A stretch of 64,000 nucleotides of DNA from Diospyros lotus (taxonomy: Eukaryota; Streptophyta; Magnoliopsida; Ericales; Ebenaceae), in the NCBI RefSeq assembly GCF_014633365.1, contig NC_068349.1:33432753-33496752 (forward strand), read 5' to 3'. Every line of letters begins with the position of its first letter. The stretch's first letter is position 1. Below, piece by piece: positions 1 to 13,600 of the stretch. The position numbers and the translations under genes are program-made. Below the pieces are notes generated by a model, which did no database searches, had not been told where the DNA came from, and was given only the letters and a program-made list of their open reading frames with translations.

Positions 1-73
1 AAAGCTATAGTATTGATACTTATATATTGTTTAGCTTGATAAATCTAATTGGGAACTATATATATATATATAA

Positions 74-248
74 GAGCAATGCTAGAGTCATGACTGATGA
101 TAACACTCTCAGTCATGTGTCGCATCTTCATTGGAAGAGATGTTAGGTAGAGAAGACAATAACATATAATTTCTTTAGCCTTCTCCAATGATGAGACACC
201 AATAACTGATAACACCATCATCAGTCATGACTCTTAATAACATTATTC
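74..248. mobile_element. MITE-like inverted-repeat element
   Basis: The two ends are inverted copies of each other: the left arm around 85-104 (AGAGTCATGACTGATGAT) reappears as its reverse complement around 215-232. The whole is about 175 bp with no coding capacity. It sits between (TA)n tracts, so a target duplication of the type ATATATATA is possible but not informative. Superfamily is not assigned; a Mutator- or hAT-derived MITE is possible. Confidence 0.55.
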
Positions 249-296
249 ATATATATAGTGCCTCATCAATTAATATTATTAATCTCTTGCATAAAA

Positions 297-484
297 TGTA
301 AAAATCTAGATAATAATAATAATAATAATAATAATTCAAAATAATAATAATAATAATAAATAAATAAATAAAATAAGTAATATATATAAAATTTTAATTA
401 AATTAAAGTAAAAAATATAAAAGGAAAAGGGGGAGGCGCGCGGGCAGCTCACCCCTCCCCCCCCCCCCAAAAAAAAAAAAAAAA
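297..484. repeat. Low-complexity AT, ATA-microsatellite and poly-C/poly-A tract
   Basis: A run of ATA trinucleotides (about 315-360) is followed by AT-rich DNA, then a C-rich and an A-rich homopolymer stretch (about 459-484). No coding or structural signal is seen. Confidence 0.8.
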
Positions 485-3301
485 TCAAATACCTCTCTTT
501 CTTGCTCACTCTCGGATTTCTGTTGATTTTGCACGATCCGGCTGTTTGATCTTTGATCCCACTTCATTTTCACGGTTTAAGAGCCCCCGATCTATAAAAA
601 GGTAAGCGTTTTGGTTTTACCTTGATGGTTTTTCTTGTTGTTTCGAGGGTGTGTGTATTAGGTCATGATGTAGGTTTTGGCCAGTTGTTTAAGGTCAGAT
701 CTACGTAGATCTGACCATTGGATTTCGTTGGTTTTGGGATATGTTGGTCGGATTACTTGAGGGTGTCGAATGGCGATCTCAGATCGCCAAAAATTGCCGG
801 CCACGATGGCCGGCAGCGTTGGCAGTGGGTTTTGTTCTTTTTGGCCGAAAACTAAATCTAGATCTATGAAAATCTAGCCGTCTGATCTTTGTTATTTTCG
901 GGTATGTTGGTCGTCTAGGTGTTGTGCACCGGTGGTCGATGGTCGGCGATGGCCAGATTTCGTCCCTATTTTGGCTAAAAATTAATTCTTAGATCTGTTA
1001 AAATCTAACTGTCTGATGGTTCTCATTTTGAGATATATATGTTGATGTTCGTGGCGAGGGCTTTGAATTGGTATACTGGTAGGCCATATTTTGCCGGCCG
1101 GCGGCGGTAGAATATCGGGAAGAAAGAAAAGAAAAGAAAAAAAAGAAGAAAAAAAGAGGGCTTTTGGGGTTGGGCATGTCGAGTAGGGTTTTGGCCTATG
1201 ATGGCGGGGGTCCGATTAAGTTATAGAATGATCCAATGTGTTGGGTATGATTTGACCCAGTTGTGGCAGCCCTTAGGCTGGCTCACTTGATTTGTTTTCC
1301 CTTCTTGTCGCTTGTCCGTGGACTTAGGATGACTTGGTTAGGTTGGTCCTACTCAAGATATCGCCGTCAGTCTAATTTGGGTTCTCCTTAAGTCTCTTGG
1401 AATTGACGATGTGATTAGCTAGTCACTTTGTTGATCGGAGTTCTAAGGACAAAACCCTATTAAATGACTCGAGGCCGAGCAAGACTGACCTCGAGTGTGT
1501 TCTAGGCTAACCTATGATGATGACTTGAGTTTATCCCGAATCCTGATTTCTGATAGATTCATTTTATTCTGAGGCTAACACATTGCAATCATTTCTTTTA
1601 AGCCATTTATTAAGTCATTAATCAATTAATTATTATGTTTTTAAAAATTTGCCATTGAGTTATAAATATAGATATATATATATTATGAAAAAAAACTTTA
1701 AAAAAAATATTATCTATATTAAAAGAAACTACTTTGCGGGTGAATATAGAAATATATATATATATATTATTTTTGTTGCAGCCTATAAGTGGGTGTGTAG
1801 TTCCAGTATACACTTATGCGTAACATGCAAAGTGAGGTATGATGACGTAGTCGATGGCTAAGCTCGACGAATTCTATGGCATCAAATTCAAATATTGTGC
1901 GGGCCAAGGTATAAAATAACCGACTCAGGGTGTTAGGCAATGGTTAAGATTTTCGGTAATTTTTATTACGTCGCTACTTTTATTATCCAAATGTGACCAC
2001 CCCATTCTATTTATTGTAGGCTTGGATTCCTAGGATTTTGCTTGATCTTCTCCCCAAACTTGGACTTGAGTTATCATTTCCTAGGCGAGTAGACATGATA
2101 TGTTATGTTTACCTTATTTTATGCACGTATATATATTGTTCAATGCATAACTTGTATATGATTTTAATTTTATATGCGAATCACAAAAAAATACTTTTAA
2201 ATATTTCTAAATTGCATGAAATATTTTCATTCTACTGGGAGAGACATAAGCAGAAAGATATCCTAATTGATTTCCTGTCTTGAGAATGTGAAATATTGAA
2301 TGATATGGTGTATTTTAAGCATCACATGAAATGATAAATGGTTATGATTTGTGCATTAAGTAGGGTATCATTTGCATTATTATTAGAGGATTATCTAGTA
2401 GATTTTCTGGTGACTCACAGTAGGAAAAGATCACGGTACTATGAGGCTTGGCATGCTAAGGCCACGAGAGACACAAATAGTATGTTTCAGCACTGCTATG
2501 ATGGTATTATAGTGTGATGATGATCTATGTGCCAGTATATGTACTTGTGTGCATGTGTGTATAGGCATTAGGCTAATTTCTACTAATGTGTCCTCAGACT
2601 CAGTGCATGCATTACATATAAAAAGTATATGGCACTTAGGTGGTTATATGAGCAACTTATGGGAGTTGTCTCTAGGCACCTATTTTTCTTATACTATATT
2701 TTCCTTTGAACCTCAAATTATTTAAACTTATAGTACATATTCTCGTTGTTCATATTATTATTATGTTATTGTATTCATGATGTTCATTCTAACATTTTTA
2801 TTGCACAATCTCCTAGTGGGCATGACATACCTTATACTCGCGAGTCCACAAGATTCACAATTTTTTTTAAAAAAAATATTTTCAGGAGATTTTTCTTTTG
2901 AATATTGGTCCAGCAGATTTTCTGGTATGATGTTAGACCCCTTTTGATACCTGATGTGATATAGGATGCTCTGTGGAGACGTACACGTATTGTTGAGTCT
3001 TTCTTTTATCTTATTTTTGTGGTACATAATTGTGCCAAAAGTCCAAGATATAGGACTGTATATGTATCTATGACAGCAAGATGATGGATATTCATATTTT
3101 TTGTACAACTGTTGTATATGAGCCATTGAAATATTTTTGTGGAAAGATGATATAGTATTTTACTCTATGTTTCTATATTTTGTCAGTAGTATTAATGCCT
3201 TTAGCAAATCGAGCTAGAGAAGAGACTTATTAGTCCACGGTGGGGCCGTTAGGTCTAGGGATTAGTGCTAGTCATGAGTATTTAGAAATCGGATCATGAC
3301 A
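485..3301 (+). repeat. Unclassified repeat-like DNA, possible LTR remnant
   Basis: No protein-coding exon is recognised here. The stretch has a TATAAAAA box (about 592-599) and three loosely repeated blocks around 697-760, 862-930 and 985-1045, each with an AGATCT/ATCTA-type motif followed by CGTCTGAT or CCATTGGAT. A final GGATCATGACA resembles the 3' end of some plant LTRs. If the unit runs from TGTAAAAATC at 297 to 3301 it would be about 3 kb, flanked by TAAAA on both sides, but the flanks are AT-rich and the match may be chance. Short open frames here look random. Confidence 0.3.
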
Positions 3302-6300
3302 TAAAAAAAACTCCCAATTAAATGGTGTGGTTGATGACATGTTGTAAGGTTATTAATGTGGTAGTTGAACTATGTCTTGGCATTAGAATATCTAGATAAT
3401 TAATAATATGCATTTCTTAATTTATAAATTACCAAGAGAAAATTATATAGTGGCAATATGGAACAATTAAACCCTATCTTTTGATAGAATTACTTAAATA
3501 GCTGATGGGTCACATGTAGGAGAACGAACATTAAACATATTAATCAATATTGCAACAGTTTATTGTCATATTGATGATGTCGAAGATTATACCATTAATG
3601 TCTGAATTGATGGAAAGTATTGCCGTAGTCGGATCTGTAAAATGGAGCTTAGAATTGCACAAGTCAATGCAAAAGATATGAAATAAAATGTAGAAGAAGA
3701 GAAAGTGCAAGAAGAAAAGAGAATCCGAGGGAATAGAAGTTGGTCAAAAGTATGTTTATGTGGATGAATTTTTTCGTTTCTTTCTTGTGGAATCCTATTT
3801 TTTTTGGTATTTTAAATGTGTTCTTGAATTTTGACCAAGAACTTTTATATATATATTTTTTGTGAAACCTTAAACTATTTGTAGTTCTAAATATTCTTCC
3901 AAACTGTACAAAATCACTTATTTAAACACCTAAAATATGCCCTTGATCCTCCTTGTATTTTATAAGTTTGGTTTGGGTTTTCTTTAGGTGAGTTAATTAT
4001 TATTCTTGGTGTGGGCCCTCTCAATTGAGTTTTATCATGTAAACTTTATTTAGGTTTTAATCTCTTGAATCCCATTAGCAGGTGATGTATAAATGAGCAA
4101 TTACAAAAACTTATTTGGAGAGAAATTTCTTTGGAAACAAAAATGAAAAATGGGTTTCATCCTTATTGTGTCATAGTTAAAGTTCATTAAAAATTTAAAA
4201 AGTTTAAAAGTTTAAAATAATATTTTAGACTAAAAAAATATAAATTTTCTCTCAATTGGGGGGTCTCACGTAAACTCAATAACTCTAATATCTATAAATC
4301 CCCTTGAGGGTTCCATAAAAATGATAGACATTATCCTTTAAGAATTTTAATATAACCTTGGTATAAGAAAAATAAATATTACTATTAAAAATCATAATTC
4401 TGATAAGATATTAAAATATTGAGATAAACATTATCTATAAAAAATCCCAAATCAAGCTGATTTAGGATTGTCCCATTCTCTTCTATCAATAAGTAATCAT
4501 TCATTACACAAAATGTATGTCTTTAATACTGGTGAAAATTCTACTTTATAGTTTTCAGCATTCTCAATGTCTGATTTAAGCATCATAGTGTTTGCATGGA
4601 GACTTCCTTGCGCTCTCTAACTATTTTCTTCCTTGTAGTCTTGGACAATATTAGGTCTCGAGACGAAAATATCAGGATGACATTAGATCTCGGGACAAAA
4701 GCCTCAAGAATACATTAGGTCTCGGGACAAAGGCTTCAGGAAGATATTAGGTCTCGAGATGCAGAAGATTTCAGGTTGATGATAATCTCAGGCGACTTAA
4801 TGACGACGTTTTCATTCCATAAATTTATTGTTGTATTCGAGTAACAATAAATGTATAATTCTAATTAAACTGAAAAAACTATATGTTTAGAAGTGTAGCT
4901 AAGCAGATTTTTTCAAATGATTTATTGTTAATTGAGGAGCTATTTTGTCTTATTCTTTTTTTCTTTTCCTTTTGATTACTAAAAACATCAAGAGAACTAG
5001 ATGGACAAAAATACCGCCCCACAGATGGGAAAATGGTAGCTAGGAGCTAAATTATTAAATAAAATGTTGGTTTTCACACAAGATGTAGCAGGCAGCAACT
5101 GTGACATAAACTTTGTCCTTTTGCTGTGATGAGTTCGAAAATTTTGACAAAAACAGGGTTGCTAAGGACAGCTTGTATCATGAACACCATCCCTTTAAAG
5201 TTCCCTCATGAACAAATGGCCTTCAAAAGTCCTCATTTTAAAGCAAACCCTTACCAAATTGTGTTATATGATATTAAGGAAATCCATACACAATCTTACT
5301 TTGGGTGACTAATTAAGGCCATGATTTTAAGCCAATCCATACACAATCTCATGCCACATTATTAATTAGTGTTTCAATCATATAATAAACTTTTAACTTT
5401 TATTAAATATGTATTTAAATTTTTATAATTATAATAATTATGTGACACTGTTAAAATTAACAGAGGAACTCTCCATCTAAAAATTTAATTTAATTTTTAC
5501 TTTTACAAAATTCATCAAAAAATGGGACAACCTTCAATTTTTTTTTAAAAATAATTTAGCCTCATATTTGGAATATATTTAAATTTTGAATGATGTTAAC
5601 CGTCCACGGTTGGGAGGAAGCTTAGGGCTTTGACTGTTGTAGATGTCAAGCAAATGCTTGCCATCACAACAAAGCCATATCTTAGGTTGTTCTAAGGAAG
5701 ACTTTCTTATGCTTATGGTATGGGCATGTATCATAGGATTAAAAAAATTAAAATGTTTATAGTAGAGAGAAAAGTATCATCAAATCATACGTTTTTATTG
5801 CTCTTTATTTGAAAAAAATTTTAACAATTATTCTAGTAATAATTGTGTAGTCACTTGAGTACTACATAAATAGTTACCCCGCTAACGATCGATAATACGA
5901 GATGTAAATGTAAAGGGATATGCAGTTGAATGAAACCCTTAATTGTTATCTTCTTTTCGTGGTGACCTATTATTAGTATGTAGACATACATTTTTACTTG
6001 TATCAAATTTATCTTAACTTTTATTTATATATTATCTATATATGCTCTTATATTAATATTAATATAGATGAGAAGGAAAAATTAAGTTCGTTAATTAATA
6101 CTATGAATCTAGGTACGGATAGCCATGCAACACTCTAAGAAAGCTATGGGGAAAGATGAGAGAAAACATATACAAACCCAATAGTGCATGTTTCGGAAGT
6201 AATAATATCAGCATCAATACAGCCTAACGACAGTTAACGATCAGACTTACATGAAGGAGACATCTTTGAGTCATTTCAGCTTCCTAATTATTTTCCTACT

Positions 6301-6397
6301 TTCCAAACATACATTTGTTGCTTATAATACATTTCTTTCCGTCCAATTTTCTTTTGTTTTCCCTCACTTTCTCGTGTCATTTTCCCAAGCCAAATTC
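3302..6397. other. Gene-free intergenic stretch
   Basis: AT-rich DNA with many stops in all frames. The only structure seen is the short tandem repeat at 4649-4780, listed separately. The last ~300 bp (from about 6110) are alignable with the DNA upstream of the second NPF gene (about 24200), so the duplication reaches this far. Confidence 0.6.
4649..4780 (+). repeat. Four-copy 32-34 bp tandem repeat
   Basis: The motif TTAGGTCTCGGGACAAAGGC, or a close variant, recurs at 4649, 4683, 4715 and 4747. Copies differ by a few bases and the fourth decays. No known function. Confidence 0.65.
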
Positions 6398-6404
6398 TAT
6401 AAAT
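6398..6404 (+). promoter_or_regulatory. Putative TATA box of NPF7.3-like gene 1
   Basis: TATAAAT lies about 190 bp before the proposed start codon at 6584. The duplicate gene has TATATAT at the matching place (24404-24410), followed in both by a pyrimidine-rich CCTTTCTTTCTCA leader. Confidence 0.5.
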
Positions 6405-6583
6405 GCCATTAGTTCCCCGCCTTTCTTTCTCACTTCTCTTCCATGCACACAAACACACCCACCCTTCTGAAACTTGTCTTTCTCTTCAATCCTCTTTTGG
6501 TGTGCAATTCTGTGTTGCATGTTGTTCTAAACAGAGCACTATTAATAAATGCGGCATGCTTAAGTACTGCTGACCAAATCCAA

Positions 6584-9500
6584 ATGGTTAGTGTCAAGTT
6601 ATTATCTCTATTCTTTTTCTTGCATGGATGGACCAAAATGATCATCTTTCTTACTCTTTCTTTCTTCCGTTTGTAGCTTCACGACAAATCCATAATTAAT
6701 ACGAGTCAGGTCATCTGTTGTCATGAATTAATACAATTACGTTTCTGTTTAAAATTATTCTATATCAAGCTGCTGGCTTCCAGTAACCATACACACATAT
6801 ACGCGTGTCACAAGTGAATACAATGCAAATTAAGAACCTTAATTTTGGGTTCCATGATAACGATTCGAAATCGAATGAACTAGAAAAACCCGGAAAATGA
6901 TTAACATTTCTCACTCGGGTATTTAATAAAATTTTGATTTGAGTCGTCATTAATTGCCATGGCCCTTATGTATTAATCATCATTTTTTTTTTTTTTTGGT
7001 TAATTACTGGAGTAACCTATAGTGGTTCAAATATCAGAACTGTTCTTTCTCAAACACTTTTGAATCTACTTGATCACGTATGTAGCATCCTTTACCGCAA
7101 CGTATAACCCAATAAGCTGGTTTAGATGAATGACATATTTTTCTTCTTTTTGCAAGTTCTGGCTCTTCCTTTGGTCCAAAGATATTTCTGGACAGCTATG
7201 AATGAATTGGATTTCCCCTTCCTTTTTTCCAGATCAGGCAATTTGAATACGAAATATATCGATAGCGAAATTTGCCAGAGAAGAGTGATTAATTAAGATC
7301 ATGCAGCACTTTAAGAATTTTAGAATACAATTGAGCAAAATCACATGCCCAAAAAGTCATTTTGGCTCTTTGGATAAAGAAGGAAAGTCAGCTCGCGTCT
7401 GATAAAGAACATATGAACCATTATAGGTCCATTATTTTGGATTATGATCTTGAACCATTTCTGTTTCTTCGTTCACTTTCTTAGCTGCCTGCTTGCGGAT
7501 TTGGTATGAGAAATTTCAAGGCTTTCTTTAGCTTCATTTGGGTATGATAATTAGGCAGCAACATTAGAAAAAAATCATCTTCCATTCCACATTCTCAGGA
7601 TCAAATCAAGAAGAAGATGGTGAAGGGGGAAGAAGATTGCACTCTTGATGGAACTGTCAATCAACACGGCCGCCCTGCTGCCAGGAAAAGAACTGGAAAA
7701 TGGGTTGCTGGAATTCTGATTCTTGGTAAATCTATCTGACAACACATATTAATCTTCACTTGCCTTCTAGTACCTGCTTTTCATCGATGATCGCTGTTCG
7801 TTTTGGTTCCGTACGTCCTGATCAGGAGATTCATTACAATTAACCTGTCAATTCTGATAGATGTTTCATAAACAACTTCCTTTGAGCTTTCTCTCTCTAT
7901 ATATCTTGGATTTGCAGGTCTCGCATCTCATTCTAAATCCAATATTCTAATCATGCACCAATTATACATCATAATTAGTTAAAAGCTTTTCTTCATTGCC
8001 AATTATGTGCTAAGTGGTTTGATTGTGTGAATGATAAATCAGTGAACCAAGGGCTTGCCACACTGGCATTTTTTGGGGTAGGGGTGAACTTGGTGCTATT
8101 TCTGACCAGAGTATTAGGCCAAGACAATGCTGATGCTGCAAACAATGTGAGTAAATGGACTGGCACAGCCTACATCTTCTCCCTCCTTGGCGCCTTCCTA
8201 AGCGACTCCTACTGGGGACGATACAAGACCTGTGCAATTTTTCAGGCCATCTTCGTCGCTGTAAGCTGTAATTTCGGGTTTGAATTCTTGTGATCTTGAA
8301 GAATATGCTACAGTTTTCCCATTAGAACTGGTAACTTAATTTGATTAATATATATGTTTAAATTAGTTTACTAATTGGAATGTGTTTGATTATTGCAGGG
8401 TTTGGTATTAATGTCATTGTCATCGTATGTTTTCCTAGGGAAGCCTGCAGGCTGTGGCGATAAACACACTCTTTGTGGCTCCCACTCAACTTTCCAGATC
8501 GCGTCTTTTTACGTGTCAATTTACCTTATTGCCCTTGGAAATGGAGGGTACCAACCTAACATTGCCACGTTTGGAGCAGATCAGTTTGATGAGGAGGACC
8601 CCAACGAAGGGCTCTCAAAGGTGGCCTTTTTCAGCTACTTCTACTTGGCCCTGAACCTTGGATCCTTGTTCTCGAATACCATACTCGGGTACTTCGAGGA
8701 TCAAGGGATGTGGGTTCTGGGTTTTTGGGCATCCACGGGCTCGGCCATTTTGGCATTGCTCTTGTTTCTCATCGGAACCCCTAGGTATCGGCACTTCGCA
8801 CCTAAAGGCAACCCTCTTTCCAGATTCTGTCAAGTGGTGGTGGCTGCAACTAGAAAATGGAAGGCTGAGCTACCACCAAATGGAGGGGAATATTTATATG
8901 AAGTTGATGGGGGAGACTACTTAAATACTGGGGGTAGAAAGATATTTCACACCAGAGGATTTCAGTGAGTTGACAATCAATTCTAATCATAGTAGTTCTT
9001 GGAAAATACTGCTAATAAACATTCATATATAATTTCCATCACGTCTAGGTTCTTGGATAAAGCTGCCGTTATTGAATCAAAGGAGCACAGGGAATGCCAT
9101 GATCCCTGGCTGCTCTGCCCGGTCACTCAAGTGGAAGAAGTGAAATGCGTGCTGAGACTTCTACCAATTTGGTTGTGTACAATACCTTACTCCGTAGTTT
9201 TCACCCAAATGGCCTCTCTTTTCGTCGAACAAGGGGCAGCCATGAAAACTTCCATTTCCAACTTCCACATTCCTCCAGCCAGCATGTCTAGCTTCGACAT
9301 CCTCAGTGTTGCAGCTTTTGTTTTCATTTACAGGCGAGTTCTCAACCACTTATATACAAGGGCGTTAAAGAAAGATAAGGGTATATATAAAAATGACTGT
9401 TAACTTAGAGTACACGTAACAAACCCTACCATGCAATTGGGAAAAAGGCTGATATATATATATATATACATGTATTGTTGCTACTTTTACAGGCGAGTTC

Positions 9501-10087
9501 TCGACACCTCGGTTCCAAGCCTAGGAAAGTCGAGCCCTCGAGGCCTCACGGAGCTTCAAAGAATGGGGACAGGCCTGGTCATAGCCATATTGGCCATGGT
9601 AGCTGCGGGCATTGTGGAGCATTTCAGGCTGCGGCGTGCCCAAAGCTCCTGCATCAGCTGCGAAGGTTCTAGTTCCTTGAGCATATTCTGGCAAGTCCCC
9701 CAGTACGTACTAATTGGAGCATCCGAGGTTTTCATGTATGTTGGGCAGTTGGAGTTCTTCAACAGCCAGGCGCCTGATGGCCTAAAGACCTTCGGGAGCG
9801 CGCTCTACATGACATCCATCTCCATGGGAAACTATGTCAGCAGCTTGCTGGTGACAGTGGTCATGGAGATCTCCACTCGAGATAAAATGCCCGGTTGGAT
9901 CCCCGGAAACCTAAATCGGGGTCACCTTGACAGGTTCTTCTTTCTCTTGGCAGCCTTGACAGCAGCCGATCTTCTGGTTTACACCGCTTGTGCAAAGTGG
10001 TACAAGTACATCAAGTTTGAAGCCAATAAGGATTGCACAATTATTAATAATGGCAGCCTGCTCCAGCCTAGTGTCTCGCCAGTCTAG
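6584..10087 (+). CDS. NPF7.3: NPF7.3-like (NRT1.5-type) transporter, copy 1
   Basis: Exons: 6584-6586, 7599-7725, 8043-8260, 8399-8964, 9049-9333, 9493-10087 (597 aa); phases agree at every junction. The protein is a proton-coupled NRT1/PTR family carrier of the NPF7 clade. In Arabidopsis NPF7.3 works in root pericycle for nitrate and potassium xylem loading. Family evidence: NQGLATLAFFGVGVNLVLF in the first helix, the PTR motif YQPNIATFGADQFDEE (about aa 167-182), and the conserved half from MASLFVEQGA to HLDRF. The canonical ExxER proton-coupling motif is absent from the first helix, as in NPF7.3. The first exon contributes only ATG, followed by a GT donor (6587) and a 1-kb intron; a downstream ATG at 7617 in the same frame would give 590 aa. 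An in-frame ATG at 6443 could extend the N-terminus but is not conserved in the duplicate. The last intron is GC-AG. Confidence 0.93.
9334..9492 (+). other. GC-AG intron bounded by a duplicated junction (gene 1)
   Basis: The only splice that keeps frame uses the donor ACAG|GCGAGT (exon ends 9333) and the acceptor TTTTACAG (exon starts 9493). The 17-bp string TTTACAGGCGAGTTCTC is present at both borders (9327-9343 and 9486-9502). Read without splicing, the intron continues as RRVLNHLYTRALKK and then stops, which resembles the exon after the intron (RRVLD...). Ordinary GT donors nearby break the frame. Confidence 0.7.
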
Positions 10088-10647
10088 CCATCTGCTTGAT
10101 TTTGCATGGCCCGGTTGCTTTTTTGCAATGACACCAGAGAAATGCAGTGTTCATCTCTCTATGTTGAGCACGATGCTGATGTAAAAAATGTAAGAAATTT
10201 ACAAAAATACAATACCGAGATCCAATCATTATTTGTATGCAAAGAACCACTACAATTGAATGGAAGTTGTCCACTGATAGTGTATGCACTCAAATTTGTA
10301 ATTGATTGGGACCTAAATTGCTTTTTTTTTTTTTAACGTATTTTTAAATATAAAAATCCGTTTATTTATAGACTGAGCACATGTATATCTTTTTTAAAAC
10401 TAACCCCATCAAGTTAGTTTAAATTTAATTTGAAAGTAGTTTTATCACCCCTTAACTAGTGGATAAATATTATTAGGAGATTAATCTTTAATTGTTTAAA
10501 AAATATTTATCAGATAAATAAGACTACCTATTAGATAATTATAGTCTCCCACTTAGTCCATACATTTTATTTGATCAAAAGTAACACCTTATATCCATAG
10601 TTCCTTATGCTTAAAAAAGAAACTAAATACATGAATCATGGTGATAT
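10088..10647. other. 3' flank of NPF gene 1
   Basis: The first ~150 bp align with the 3' flank of the second NPF gene and probably hold the 3' UTR. The rest is AT-rich DNA without recognisable features up to the CACTA element. Confidence 0.5.
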
Positions 10648-13600
10648 CACTACAAGAAAAATGACATTTAGTGATTGAAAAATTCGTCGCTAAAAAATTT
10701 AGCGACGGACTTTGTGATGGATCAAATTAGCGACGAAAATTTTCGACGCTAATTAAAAAATAAAAAAATTTAAAATTATTTTAGCAAAGGAAAATAGCGA
10801 CGGAATTTTCCGTCGCTAATACATAATAAAAAATTAAATATTAAAAAAAAATTTAAATAAATTTAAATTAGCGACGAAAAAATTTCCATCGTTAATCAGC
10901 GACGGAAAAAGTTCCGTCGCTAACCTTTATTTAAAAAAAAAATTAATCTATGGGCGAACACGTGTGCGCGCCTCTACACGCCAAGTGGCACCGTCTTAAG
11001 CCACCACGTGTACGCTGGAATTAATTCCCCCAGCGCAACCTCCTTTTCCCCTTCTTGGTTTCGATCCTAGGTCTCTCGTGTGGGCGTGTGCACGTGCGAC
11101 CATTCGAACTGCAAGTCATCTCATTATATAAACTACACATATTTTAATTATATACTAAATTTAGCTGTAGCCGTTTTAATTTTATTTTAAATATTTTAAA
11201 TTCATAAATTAATACTTTAAAAAATAAATACTATAAATTTTTAAGTTAACTAATGTACCACTTAAATGTTGTAATTAATTAATTGCTTAAATATTTAAAT
11301 TTTATTTGATTAAAAATCAGTTTAATACATTTTTGTTCTTATAAATTTTACAATATTATATCAATTTACATATTTTGGTTTGTAAATAAAATACATAAAA
11401 TATGCATTTAATACTAAAAAGTTTTAATTTTTATTTAAATTTTATAATTATTTAGCAATGAGGTACTCCCGTTGCGAATAAAATTTAATTTTTAATTATA
11501 TATTTAATTTAATTTTAATTTTTTTATTATTTAGCAATGGAATAATTCGTCACTAAATAATATTAATTTAATTAAATAATAAATTAAAATTTAGCGACGG
11601 GACAATTTTCGTCCCTAAAAAATAAAAAATAAATAAAATAAAAATGCAAAAATTTAGCGAGGGGCAAGCCCCGTTGCTAAAAAATAAAAATAAAAAAATA
11701 AAAAATGCAAAATTTAGGGATGAGAGCACACCCGTCGCTAAAAAATAAAAAATAAAAAATAAAAAAATAAAAAAATAAAAAATTTAGCGACGGGGCAATT
11801 CTCGTCACTAAAAAATAAAAATAAAAAAATAAAAAATGTAAAATTTAGCGACGGGGAACACCCGTCGCTAAAAAAATAAAAAATAAAAAATAAAAATGTA
11901 AAATTTAGTGACGGGGCAACTCCGTCGCTAAAAAATAAAAATAAAAAATACAAAAATTTAGCAACGAGGCAACGCTTGTAGGTAAAAAGTAAAAAAAAAA
12001 TTAAAAATGCAAATATTTATTGACGGGGCAATCTCGTCGCTAAAAAATAAAAATAAAAAATGTAAAAATTTAGCGACGAGGCAACGCCAGTCGCTAAAAA
12101 GTAAAAGAAAAAAATTAAAAAATGCAAATATTTATTGACGGGGCTGCCTCGTTGCTGAATTTTGGATTTTTATTTTTTATTTTTTAGCGACGGATGTGAC
12201 CCCATAGCTAAATTTTGTATTTTTGTATTTTTTATTTTTTTGCTACAGGACTGCCCCGTCGCTGAATTTTGGATTTTTATTTTTTATTTTTTAGGGACGG
12301 GTGTGATCCCATCACTAAATTTTGTATTTTCTGTATTTTATTTTTATTTTTTAGCGACGCGGCTGCCCGTCGCTAAATTTTGGATTTTTCTTTTTTAGCG
12401 ACGGGGTCACCTCGTTGCTAAATTTTGTATTTTTTATTTATTTTATTTTTTAGCGACTAGGGCCGCCCCGTCGCTGAATTTTGGATTTTTATTTTTTTAT
12501 TTCTTATTTTTTTAGCGAGGGTGTTTCCCCATTGCTAAATTTGGTATTTTTTAATTAATTTATTTTTATTTTTTAGCGACGGGGGTTGCATCGTCGCTAA
12601 ATTTTGGATTTTTATGTTTTTCATTTTTATTTTTTAGCGACGGAGTTGCCTCATTGCTAAATTTGGTATTTTTTAATTATTTTATTTTTATTTTTTAGCT
12701 ACGGGTCCATCCCGTAGCTAAATTTTTTATTTTTTAATTATTTCTTTTTGCGATGGGACTAATCTCGTCACTAATTAATAAAAAATTAAATAAATAATAA
12801 AAAGTTAAATTTAAATTAAATATAAAATCGCTAAATAATTCAAAAAATTAAATTAATAATTAAAAAATTTAGCCAGTAGTTACAAATTAAAAAAAATTAA
12901 AAAATTAAAATTTATTAATTATGTATTAAACAAAGATTAAATAAATATTAAAATGTATTAAATGCATATTTTATGTATTTTATTTACAAACCAAAAATAT
13001 GTAAATTAATATGATATTTTAAAATTTATAATAACAAATATGTATTAAACTAATTTTTAATCAAATAAAACTTAAATATTTAAGAGATAAATTTAATTAC
13101 AATATTTAAGTGGTATATTAGTTGAGTTAAAATTTACAATATATTTTTTTAAGTATTAATTTATGAATTTAAAAGATTTAAAATTTATAAACTTAATTTA
13201 AAATAAAATTAAAAAGGTTGACAGGTAAGTATAGTATATAGTTAATATATATAGTGTATAGGATAAGGAAGCTCGCAGCTAGGACGGATGACCAATGATC
13301 GAAACTAAGGAAGTGAAGAAAGGAGTGCACTGAGAATTATTCCAGGGCGTCATGTGGCGGCTCAAGGCGGCGTTACGTGGCACTGCAAGGCAGCGCACGC
13401 AACCTTCCAGAGCAAGTTATAATGTTTTTGAAATTTAAGTTAGCGACGGAAACAGTTCCATCGCTAATCAGCGACGAAACTGTTTCCGTCGCTAATTATA
13501 ATTTATTTTAATTTTTTTAATATTCTAATTTTTATTGTTATTAGCGACTGAAAGTTTTTCGTTGCTATTCAGCGACAGAACTTTTTCCGTCACTAAAATA

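Noticed and set aside
6443..6676. 77-codon + strand open frame at the NPF copy 1 leader
   Set aside because: The frame is in phase with the proposed ATG at 6584, but its upstream part is not conserved in the NPF copy 2 leader, where the matching ATG is followed by a stop. Treated as leader sequence.
11738..12398. Phe/Leu-rich open frames with repeated FFSDG-type units
   Set aside because: They are translations of the A/T-rich linkers and GCGACGG palindromes of the CACTA element, not protein repeats.
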